Shown piece by piece: positions 9,201 to 16,055 of a stretch of 43,339 bases of DNA. Under the pieces are notes generated by a model. That model saw only the letters and a program-made list of their open reading frames with translations, ran no database searches and was not told the DNA's origin. Positions within the stretch are counted from its first letter, which is position 1. Every line of letters starts with the position of its first letter. The stretch comes from Phycisphaerae bacterium (GTDB lineage: Bacteria; Planctomycetota; Phycisphaerae; Sedimentisphaerales; Anaerobacaceae): NCBI GenBank assembly GCA_017993835.1, contig JAGOLX010000053.1, positions 1 through 43,339 of the forward strand, given 5' to 3'. Position numbers and translations under genes: made by a program.

Positions 9201-9561
9201 CGTCGCCGTAGGGCCGATCGGAACTGAAGTAGAGAGTGAGTCCATCGGCAGAGATGGAAGCCAGGAGTTCATTGTCCTCGCTGTTGACGGCGGGTCCCAG
9301 ATTCTCCGCAGGACCCCAAGGCTCGTCCTTTGAGAGACGTCTCATCACCCACAGGTCGCAGTTGCCTTGGCCGCCGCCGCGAACGGAGTCGAAGTACATC
9401 TCCAGGCCGTCAGCGGAGAAGCAATCGATGTCGTCGCCGCCGGAAACGGCCGCTCCGAACTTCTCGGGCGTGCCGAAGGTGAAATCGGCCTGCACATTTG
9501 ACGTGGTGCACGCCGCCACAACAACACACGCCAGGATCAGAGTGTTCTTTGTCGCCTTCAT
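6262..9561 (-). CDS. Large multidomain secreted protein: propeller, dockerin-like, discoidin, DUF1349-like (1099 aa)
   Basis: Order seen: signal peptide 1-25, identical to that of the gene at 3284-4393; PD40 repeats to about 305; dockerin-like EF-hand pair at 310-365 (N-R-D-G-Q-V-D-D, W-G-Q-S-D); FN3-like module with the T-Y-Y-W-R-I-D motif; F5/8C discoidin-like module at about 470-625; a second FN3-like module; then a beta-rich binding domain beginning L-T-V-D-D-F-E-S-Y and ending M-I-Y-V-D-D-I-G-F-G, interrupted by a DUF1349-like insert (W-A-K-A-G-V-M-I-R). No catalytic motif was found. It is probably a large carbohydrate- or surface-binding protein. The start ATG at 9561 follows GGAGG by eight bases. 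It ends without LamG and 50 bases upstream of the Reg_prop gene. Confidence 0.85.
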   Translation of the reverse strand: MKATKNTLILACVVVAACTTSNVQADFTFGTPEKFGAAVSGGDDIDCFSADGLEMYFDSVRGGGQGNCDLWVMRRLSKDEPWGPAENLGPAVNSEDNELLASISADGLTLYFSSDRPYGDDSAYDVFVTTRPTRDAPWGPAAKMGSGISDSSCPDFGVWISPDNLELYVNSWNRAGGYGRYDIFVARRERAEHAWGALVNLGSVVNTSTMEALQCLSPDGLLLLFSQGFGTTGTRAGNIGLSDLWMARRASPTAPWQAPVNLGSAVNGLTNDCLPRMSADGRTLYFTSQRSGSWDVWQTTITPNCDLNRDGQVDDTDLLVMAEHWGQSDSRCDIGPFPWGNGIVDAQDQIVLLEAIEGPGFVMAPPPHAGEVSRDTVLSWTSPTFAANHDVYFGTSMEDISNASRDNPLGVLVGQGQTTTQYDPSGLLEFGRTYYWRIDSIGADPDATLYRGAVLDFTTEACACPVTNVIATASSSLPDAKPENTINASGLDRNDGHSMNSKDMWVSTAGAGQSPWIRYEFDSVRVLHEMWVWNYNLQFESALGFGFKDVAIEHSLDGTTWTSLGDVQFAQATSTNGYAHNTTVDLGGVMAKYVRLTARNNWSTAGKPQYGLSEVRFYCIPVRPRDPAPPDGQGNVRTDTTLTWRPGRQAALHQISFGTDPQAVADGTAIIGSLDEAVFDPGPLDLGTIYYWKIDEVNEAATTAVWEGDIWKFSTREYLTVDDFESYANDEGSRIYQSWIDGLATSTSGSVVGYIDPPFAEQIVTHSVAQSMPLAYNNADSPFYSQAERTFLPAQDWTVHGADTLALYFRGNPLDFLERPDGSIQLSGGGVDIWDTSDQFRFACKPLRGDGSMTVKIHSLFASHSWAKAGVMIRGSLDPKSAYAFMFPTPDGRRAFQTRNTFGASAVSVHSNVGIVTLPVWLKLERKGHDLTGYYSLDGVKWIVNQPDNANTGSNGANPATIGMAPDVYIGLAVTSHNILMPTIAEFSDVSSTGEITGPWQTEAIGVEQPSNDPAPVYVAVEDDAGHAKTLIHPDPAASQTIEWRQWLVPLNEFAEAGVNMAAVRKMRIGVGHFDNPVAGGTGMIYVDDIGFGHPLSSQ

Positions 9562-9685
9562 AGTTGTTGCCTCCATTGGTTGGTCGCCTCGGCGACCATT
9601 CGTGATGGTTGATGCTCCCTAGGGCTCCACGGCCCGGTCGTAGACTCGCACGTCGTCGATCAAGCCCTGCCAGAAGGTGCCGGGG
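9469..9685. repeat. 217-bp direct repeat, copy B (partner 4301-4517)
   Basis: Copy B spans the 3' end of the LamG gene at 9619, the 57-base gap and the 5' end of the propeller gene at 9561. The two copies bracket about 5.2 kb holding the Reg_prop and large multidomain genes. Confidence 0.85.
9581..9598 (-). promoter_or_regulatory. Leader hairpin, second copy
   Basis: The stem TGGTCGC / GCGACCA is the same as at 4413-4430, with one loop base changed. It lies directly upstream of GGAGGCAACAACT and the ATG at 9561. Confidence 0.5.
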
Positions 9686-12081
9686 GCTGCCTTCGCGGAG
9701 ACGCCCAGCAGCAGGTCGCCCGTCGAGCCGGCCAGTTTCGTCTGTGTGTCCGTGGCCACCTTCACGTCGTCCGTGTACAGCGTCCGGTTGGCGCCGTCCC
9801 AGGTCAGGCCGATCCGGTGCCAGTTGCCGTCCGTAATCACCGCTGTCGAGGTCAATGTGCGCGCTGTCCGACCGGCCGATTTCAGTTCGGTGATCAACGC
9901 GCCGTCGGCATCGGTTGAGAGCCAGTCGGCCCCGCCCCCTTGAGAAACGACGACCTGGCCGGGGGCGCCGCCCTTGATCCAGGCGAAGACGCTCAACGGC
10001 CCCTCGGACGGGTTTCGTACGAATGGCGCCACGACCAGATTGGAGTCGCCGCTGAGTTCCAGGGCGCCGCCCATCATGCCGCCTTCCGGCCTCCACAGCG
10101 GAACGCCCATCACGGTGGCATCATTTTCGCCTTCGCTGTCGGAAGCGACCATGCCCTCGGTCTCATCGAGCCGCCAGTACGCAACCAGACCGGGGTCGCC
10201 GCCCTCCTTCACCTGTCCCACGAACGTGCAGTCGATGATCTCCGGGCGGAGATTGTGCCAGAACTCGACGGCGATCCCCTCGGGGCTCTCCACGACGCAG
10301 TTGCGGATCGTCGGGGCGGCATCACGGCACGAGATCCCCACCGTCTCGCTCTGGATTGTCAGTCCAGCAAGTGTGCTCCCTGCACTTTCTGCTCCAGAGA
10401 ATATCACCGTCGGATCGGCATCCCGCCCTCTGAGCATCGTGCACATGACCGTAACGGGATCATTGGGGTCTGCGGAGGTCACCGTCAGTGGCACCGAGAC
10501 CGTGATGTTCTCCTCATAGGTTTGGGGTTCGAGCCGGATCGTGTCGCCCGGCGCGGCCTCCTGGATGGCATGGCCGATGAGGCCGTATCGCTTCCCCGTT
10601 CGGCTGTTCTCCACGGGCAAAGGCGGCAGACTCATCAGATCCAGATGCACGGGATCGGCATAGATCGTGGAGCCGTGTTGATCGCGAACCCGTATGGTCC
10701 ACCACGTCTCGCCCGGGAGAAAGTCCCGGATCACTGCCGTTGGCGGCAGGGGCGTATCCGAAACCACGTGGAAGGCCATGAGGGGACAGGGGGCTGAGCC
10801 GAACAGGAGTTCATAGCCGACGGCGTTCTCACTCTCATGACAGCTCAAGACCGCCCCATCCACGTGCCCGGAGCTGTCGACGACGTTGACCCAGGACGCC
10901 AGGGTGACCGGCTCCGGCAGGCGAGCCGGCCAGTTCGTCGGATCATACAGGTCCATATGCCCTGAGGCCGTGTCGCCATACCAGGTGAAATGGTAGGTCT
11001 TGGAGTTCGGCGTCGAGGCCAACTGGAGGTTCTTGCCGGGACCGATCACCGACCAGTAGGCGCCCGCAACGGCACCCTGGCTGAACCTGTTCGCATCCTC
11101 GAGTGCCGGAGATCCGCGATACCAGTTGCGCGGAAGACGGTGCCTTTCCGTCGACGCAAGGGAGGTGTTGTTCCCCTGATCGAACCAGATGTTCAGGACA
11201 TCGTTCTTTCCGCTGGCTCCTGACAACGTGCCCACGTAATTGTCGATCCAGCAGAGTTCGCCCTCGACGTCGCAGGCGAGAACCATGTCGATGCTCGCCT
11301 GATAGGACGCGCGACAATAGGCCGTCGCATCCAGGAAGGTGACACGGTTCACCGCATACCGGGCGTCTCCGTACGTCGTATTCAGGCGGATGGCCACGTC
11401 TATGGCGGGTTGCCCACCCGTACTGTGACCCGCAGTCTGAATTGGCTGCCAGTAATTCGGTGCAACCGTGGACAGATACGTGATGATCATATCGCCATAT
11501 TTGTAATAGGTGGGCGTACCCGCGCCGGAGTCGGGCGCGTAGCCATCGGGAAAGCCAATGATGTTCGCAGCGTCTGTCCATGCGGGACCGCCGCTCCAGG
11601 GCTGTCCCGAATAGCCATTCACACAGTCTCCCCCGCCGAAATAGACGAACGTCGGCTTGTCAGGATCAAAGGAGGTGTTCTCCAGTCGCAGGGAAGTCGG
11701 GCCGAAGTCGGGCACGATGACGACCTTGACCCTGTCGGGAAGACTGGCCGATTGGCCGTCGTTGACGACCAGCTCGAACAGGCATTCCTGGATGTCTTTG
11801 GTCTGGACGAAACCGCTGATCACGGGGGCGACGGTATTTGCCCCTGTGACGATCAAGGGCGGTCCGGAGACCTGCGTCCAGGCATAGCTCAGCGGGCCGG
11901 AACTATCTGGGTCGTAGGACCCGCTCCCATCCAGTTGCACAGGGACGTTTGCCGCATATCTCTGCAGCCCGGTCTCCGCAACCGGCGGCCCGTTCGCAAA
12001 CGCGACGCCCACGCGGCCATCGATTGCCAGAACAAAAACACAGATTACAGTCACGATGGGCATTTGATGTCTCGTACTCAT
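9619..12081 (-). CDS. Secreted alpha/beta-hydrolase-like protein with PKD-like, beta-helix and LamG domains (820 aa)
   Basis: A signal peptide (about 1-30) is followed by a PKD or K319-like Ig domain (31-122, D-G-S-G-S-Y-D-P-D-S). Residues about 125-390 look like an alpha/beta hydrolase: F-V-Y-F-G-G-G-D could form the oxyanion region, G-H-S-T-G-G at 218-223 is a nucleophile elbow with Ser220, and a late S-G-H-M-D could supply the His. An FN3-like linker, a parallel beta-helix-like region (P-G-D-T-I-R-L-E-P, D-P-N-D-P-V-T-V) and a LamG domain ending D-R-A-V-E-P complete it. It may be a secreted esterase or lipase; the substrate is unknown. The start has GGAGG eight bases before the ATG. Confidence 0.8.
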   Translation of the reverse strand: MSTRHQMPIVTVICVFVLAIDGRVGVAFANGPPVAETGLQRYAANVPVQLDGSGSYDPDSSGPLSYAWTQVSGPPLIVTGANTVAPVISGFVQTKDIQECLFELVVNDGQSASLPDRVKVVIVPDFGPTSLRLENTSFDPDKPTFVYFGGGDCVNGYSGQPWSGGPAWTDAANIIGFPDGYAPDSGAGTPTYYKYGDMIITYLSTVAPNYWQPIQTAGHSTGGQPAIDVAIRLNTTYGDARYAVNRVTFLDATAYCRASYQASIDMVLACDVEGELCWIDNYVGTLSGASGKNDVLNIWFDQGNNTSLASTERHRLPRNWYRGSPALEDANRFSQGAVAGAYWSVIGPGKNLQLASTPNSKTYHFTWYGDTASGHMDLYDPTNWPARLPEPVTLASWVNVVDSSGHVDGAVLSCHESENAVGYELLFGSAPCPLMAFHVVSDTPLPPTAVIRDFLPGETWWTIRVRDQHGSTIYADPVHLDLMSLPPLPVENSRTGKRYGLIGHAIQEAAPGDTIRLEPQTYEENITVSVPLTVTSADPNDPVTVMCTMLRGRDADPTVIFSGAESAGSTLAGLTIQSETVGISCRDAAPTIRNCVVESPEGIAVEFWHNLRPEIIDCTFVGQVKEGGDPGLVAYWRLDETEGMVASDSEGENDATVMGVPLWRPEGGMMGGALELSGDSNLVVAPFVRNPSEGPLSVFAWIKGGAPGQVVVSQGGGADWLSTDADGALITELKSAGRTARTLTSTAVITDGNWHRIGLTWDGANRTLYTDDVKVATDTQTKLAGSTGDLLLGVSAKAAPGTFWQGLIDDVRVYDRAVEP

Positions 12082-12111
12082 AGTCGGTCCTCCGTTTGAG
12101 AGTCTGTGTCC

Positions 12112-14544
12112 CTACGGTTTCACGGCCCGGTTGTAGATTCGCACGTCGTCGATCAGGCCGGACCAGAAGGTGCCGGGGGCCATCTTCGCAGAGACGCCCA
12201 GCAGCAGTTTGCCGGTTGAGGACGCCAGATTCTCCTGGGGGTCGCCGGCCACCTCTACGTCGTCGACAAACAGGGTCCGGCTGACGCCGTCCCAGGCGAA
12301 CCCGACGCGGTGCCAGTTGCCGTCCGTAATGACGGCCTCGGACACCAGCGGCGAGTTCGCCAATCGCCCGACGTGGCGGAGTTCCGTCGCGAGGGCTCCG
12401 CCGACCGCATCGGCCATCAGCCAGTTGGCGCCGTCCTGCTGGGCGACGATCACCTGGCCGGGAGCGCCGCCTTTGACCCAGGCGAAGATGCTCAGCGGCC
12501 CGTCGCACGGGTCCTGGATGTATGGCGCGAGGACGAAGTTGGCCTCGCCGCTCAGTTGCAGCGCCCCGCCGATCATGCCGCCGGTCGGCTGCCAGGTGGC
12601 GGCGCCATAGACGGTCCCGTCTCTTCCTTGGACGTTCTCGTGGGCCGTGCCCCCCTCGGTCTCGTCCAGGGCCCAGTGGGCGAGCAGCGTCGGATCGATG
12701 AACTCCATCCCGACGTACATCTCCACCATCGCTATATCGCAGGCATCGACAACGCCGTCGCCCCAGAGGGTTGGAGCCATGTCGCACGTGGGCTCGTTCT
12801 GGCCCAGGTACTTCGTTACGACGAGGACGTCCTGGTCGTCGGCCTTGCCGTCGCCGTTGAGGTCCACGATGGGTATTACGTCCAGGCACCAGAGATCCGA
12901 TCCGCCCAGCCCCTCGGGGTTGTCCGAGGTGAAGTAGAGCGTATAGCCGTCGGGGGAGATTGTCGGGCAGCCGGCGTTGCTGGGCAGATTGATCTCCTTC
13001 GCTAGGTTGCGAGGAGTCCTCCAGCGGCCGTCCGCGCCCAGGGCGGAGACCATGATGTAGTTGTATGTGCCCGCATTACTCGGGGTGATCGAGGTGTAGA
13101 ACAGCCATTTGCCGTCGGGCGAGAGGCTGGGACCGGCTTCGTATCCACTGGTGTTGATGGGCGCGCCGAGCTTGACCGCGGTGGACCAGGGGTCCCCCAC
13201 GGCGGTCCGTCGCGCCATCCACAGGTCGCCGCCGGAACGCTCGGAGGAGAAGATGAGCGTCAGCTTGTCGCCGGAGAGGGTGGTGTTGCCGTCGGGGGAC
13301 GGGCTGTTGACGCCGGTCCCGAGGCTCGTCGCGGGACCCCAGGGGTCGTCGGTGGTCGCCCGCGTGCAGACGTAGATGTTCCAGTCGTTCCCGACGCAGT
13401 TGTGCTCCGAGGTGAAATACAGTTCGAGTCCGTCCAACGAAACACACGGCGCCCAGTCCCAGTCGTTGCTGTTCACGTTGGGTCCGAGATTCACTGGGTC
13501 CCGCCAGGGCTCTGTGGTCGAACTGCGGGTCGCCATCCAGAGGTCCTGGTAGCCGCACCCGCCGGCGCGGTCCGAAGCGAAGTAGATCGTCAGGCCGTCG
13601 GCGCTGATGCTGGTCCATGTGTCGTTGCTCGTCAGGCCCAGGGGCTCGACCCAGGGGTCGGACGGGCTCGCTCTCTTCGCGATGCGGATCGTGGCACTTT
13701 CGTCGTAGTAGAGGGTCAGGCCGTCCGCGGAGAGGCACGGCGCGTAGTTGCCGTAGGGCGAGTTGATCACGTCGCCCGCATTCACCGGCTGGCCCCACGG
13801 ATTCTGGAGCGAGGCTCGCGTCGCGACATAGATGTCCATGGCTCCGTAGCCGCCGGCGCGGTTGGAGCAGAACCAGATCGAGAGCCCGTCCGGCGAGATG
13901 TACGGGTGACAGTCATTGCCTTCGCTGTTCAGGCTAGATTCGACCACCTGTGCCTTGTCCCAGGAAGTGCTGACGGAATCGCGTCGGGCTTCGTACAGGG
14001 TGGTCTGACCGCGGTCGAAGTAGAGCGTCAGGCCGTCCGCGGAGATGGTCGGGTCCTGTTCGCTGGCCGTCGTGTTGATCGGCGCGCCCAAATTGACCGG
14101 CGCCTGCCAGGGGGCATCGAGCGCGGTCCGCGTCGTCACCCAGATGTCGGTGCTGCCCTTGCCGCCCGAACGATTGGACTGGAAGTAGATCGCCAGGCCG
14201 TCGGGCGAGAGCTTCGGTGCCCATTCGTCCGCAGTGGTGTTCACCCCGGTCCCCAGATTGACGGGTTCGCTCCACGGATCGTCCTTGGACGCTCGGGTCA
14301 TCATCCACAGGTCGCCGCCTCCGAGACGCCCGGGGCGGGACGACGCGAAGTACAGCGTCAGTTCGTCCTGCGAGATGGTCGGGTCCACTTCTCCATCTCC
14401 CGAGGTGGAGTAGCGTGGCCCGAGATTGACAGGGGCCCCGACGTTTGTGATCTTGCCGAAGAGAAAGTCGGCTGCCGTCGCGGACGTGCCGCACGCCGCC
14501 ACAACAACACACGCCAGAATCAGGGAGTTCTTTGCAGCTTTCAT
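12112..14544 (-). CDS. Secreted double-length PD40 propeller with dockerin-like and LamG domains (810 aa)
   Basis: Signal peptide 1-24 is followed by A-D-F-L-F-G. Residues 30-565 hold about ten PD40-type repeats (L-S-P-D-G-L-x-I-Y-F-x-S-x-R-x-G-G, P-W-x-x-P-V-N-L-G), roughly twice the number in the short paralogues, so two propellers are likely. A dockerin-like pair (D-L-N-G-D-G-K-A-D-D, Y-L-G-Q-N, W-G-D-G-V-V-D-A) lies at about 567-622, then LamG to the end, finishing I-Y-N-R-A-V-K-P. The start ATG at 14544 has GGAGG eight bases upstream. Its last 60 bases are almost identical to the ends of the genes at 20641 and 23131. Confidence 0.85.
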   Translation of the reverse strand: MKAAKNSLILACVVVAACGTSATAADFLFGKITNVGAPVNLGPRYSTSGDGEVDPTISQDELTLYFASSRPGRLGGGDLWMMTRASKDDPWSEPVNLGTGVNTTADEWAPKLSPDGLAIYFQSNRSGGKGSTDIWVTTRTALDAPWQAPVNLGAPINTTASEQDPTISADGLTLYFDRGQTTLYEARRDSVSTSWDKAQVVESSLNSEGNDCHPYISPDGLSIWFCSNRAGGYGAMDIYVATRASLQNPWGQPVNAGDVINSPYGNYAPCLSADGLTLYYDESATIRIAKRASPSDPWVEPLGLTSNDTWTSISADGLTIYFASDRAGGCGYQDLWMATRSSTTEPWRDPVNLGPNVNSNDWDWAPCVSLDGLELYFTSEHNCVGNDWNIYVCTRATTDDPWGPATSLGTGVNSPSPDGNTTLSGDKLTLIFSSERSGGDLWMARRTAVGDPWSTAVKLGAPINTSGYEAGPSLSPDGKWLFYTSITPSNAGTYNYIMVSALGADGRWRTPRNLAKEINLPSNAGCPTISPDGYTLYFTSDNPEGLGGSDLWCLDVIPIVDLNGDGKADDQDVLVVTKYLGQNEPTCDMAPTLWGDGVVDACDIAMVEMYVGMEFIDPTLLAHWALDETEGGTAHENVQGRDGTVYGAATWQPTGGMIGGALQLSGEANFVLAPYIQDPCDGPLSIFAWVKGGAPGQVIVAQQDGANWLMADAVGGALATELRHVGRLANSPLVSEAVITDGNWHRVGFAWDGVSRTLFVDDVEVAGDPQENLASSTGKLLLGVSAKMAPGTFWSGLIDDVRIYNRAVKP

Positions 14545-14577
14545 AGTCGTTACCTCCATTTTGGGGTTACGCTTCGC

Positions 14578-15690
14578 TCATTGGTCATCCTGGACATCCT
14601 GTGCATCGACCTTTTCCCACTCGGCGACGAAGGCTTTCAGGTCCTCGATGTCCACCACGCCGTCGCCCCAGGCGAACGGTCCGATGTCGTAGAGTGTGCT
14701 GTCCGTGCCCCAGTTGTCGATCAGGAGCGCCAAGTCGTTGACGTCCACAACGCTGTCCGTGTTGAAGTCCACGATGGGGAGGATCGGCGCTTGGTAAGTC
14801 CAATTTGACCCATCGTCGTTGGGGTCACCGCAGATGTACAGAGCGGAGCCGTCGGGACACCCGATAGGCCAAGTGAAGGTTGTTGCGTTGACAATAGGTC
14901 CCAGGTTCACTGCCGGCTGCCAGGGCGCGGAGCGACTGGCCCGTCTTGCCACATAGCCTTCTCCCCAAAGGCCGAACCCCCCGGGGCGAGGGCTCTCGAA
15001 GAAGAGCAACAGGCCATCGGGTGAGAGCCGGGGGATCATCTCCGGGAAGGGACCATTCACGGCCTGGCCGAGATTCACCGGGTCACCCCAGGAGTCCTGG
15101 GTCGTCGCACGGTTGCTGACGTAGAGATCGCCGTCGCCCAGGTTTCCCGGGCGGTCCGAACTGAAGTAAAGCTCCAAGCCATCCGGCGACACCATAGGCC
15201 ATGTATCCCCGAACGATCCATTCACCTTTTGGCCCAGATTGGTCGCGGGACCCCAAGGGCTGGTTCGGGTCGCACGCCGGGTCACGTAGATATCGGCGTT
15301 GCCATAGCCTCCGGGCCGGTTGGAGAAGAAATAAAGCTCCAGGCCATCGACGGCGATCGATGCGCCCCTGTCCCCAGCCGCACTATTGACAATCGGCCCG
15401 AGATTCTCTGGAAGACCCCAGTCGTCCTCGACCGAGGCCCGTGTGAAGACCCAGAGATCGGCCCCGCCCTGTCCGGCTTTATGAGCCGATCCGAAGTACA
15501 CCTCCAGCCCATCTGCCGAGAAACAGTCGATGTACTCGTCGGGCGTTGGGTCTAGGGAAGGAAAAGTGGATTGGATGTTCACGGGCGTGCCGAAGGTGAA
15601 ATCGGCGTGTGCAGGCGGCACATCGAGACCTGCCAGGAAGCACAGGCCCACCAGGGACGTTACTACCATCGGAATCTCGAACCGTTTCAT
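14578..15690 (-). CDS. Secreted PD40-type propeller with dockerin-like C-terminus (370 aa)
   Basis: Signal peptide 1-29 (ends P-P-A-H-A) precedes D-F-T-F-G-T-P-V-N-I-Q-S, almost the same mature start as the protein at 3284-4393. PD40 repeats occupy about 30-305 and a dockerin-like EF-hand pair the last 65 residues (D-F-N-T-D-S-V-V-D, W-G-T-D-S, W-G-D-G-V-V-D). There is no LamG tail. I start it at the ATG at 15690, which follows AAGGAAGGTGTGAG; the frame stays open upstream to 16011 but runs through a decayed dockerin fragment in another frame. Its signal peptide differs from those of the other propellers, so signal and body seem to have been exchanged between paralogues. Confidence 0.85.
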   Translation of the reverse strand: MKRFEIPMVVTSLVGLCFLAGLDVPPAHADFTFGTPVNIQSTFPSLDPTPDEYIDCFSADGLEVYFGSAHKAGQGGADLWVFTRASVEDDWGLPENLGPIVNSAAGDRGASIAVDGLELYFFSNRPGGYGNADIYVTRRATRTSPWGPATNLGQKVNGSFGDTWPMVSPDGLELYFSSDRPGNLGDGDLYVSNRATTQDSWGDPVNLGQAVNGPFPEMIPRLSPDGLLLFFESPRPGGFGLWGEGYVARRASRSAPWQPAVNLGPIVNATTFTWPIGCPDGSALYICGDPNDDGSNWTYQAPILPIVDFNTDSVVDVNDLALLIDNWGTDSTLYDIGPFAWGDGVVDIEDLKAFVAEWEKVDAQDVQDDQ

Positions 15691-15794
15691 CTCACACCTT
15701 CCTTTCTGCCCGAAGGCAACTGACACCAGAGCGCCGGCAACTCCATTGGCCGCCGGCGCATTCCCAAGTATGTGTGTGCAGTAGATGCTGTGAT

Positions 15795-15908
15795 CTATGG
15801 CTGTGCCGGCGGGTTCTGTTCTTCCCACTCGGCGACGAAGACCTTCAAGTCCTCGATGTCCACCTTGCCGTCGCCCGAGGCGAACGGCATGATGCCATAG
15901 ATCGCGTC
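15795..15908 (-). pseudogene. Remnant of a dockerin-like C-terminus
   Basis: Read on the minus strand this gives D-A-I-Y-G-I-M-P-F-A, then S-G-D-G-K-V-D-I-E-D-L and F-V-A-E-W-E-E before a TAG at 15795-15797. This is the second half of the same dockerin-like module that ends the genes at 3284 and 14578. There is no propeller, signal peptide or start codon attached. It is most likely the leftover 3' end of a deleted paralogue. Confidence 0.7.
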
Positions 15909-16055
15909 GTCTCCAATTCAGATCGATCCGTTCCGTTCTCAGAGGAGGGCTGCGGACTACTCTCGCGTTCACAGCCCTCCACGTGCAAGGGTTCTCCTTC
16001 TTCATCTCCACAGGAACGGGGAATCTCCATCAGTTCACTGCTTAGGCAGCAGGAG

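Noticed and set aside
13402-14808. Plus-strand frame of 468 codons across two propeller genes
   Set aside because: It crosses an intergenic gap and the reverse of clear PD40 and dockerin-like codons.
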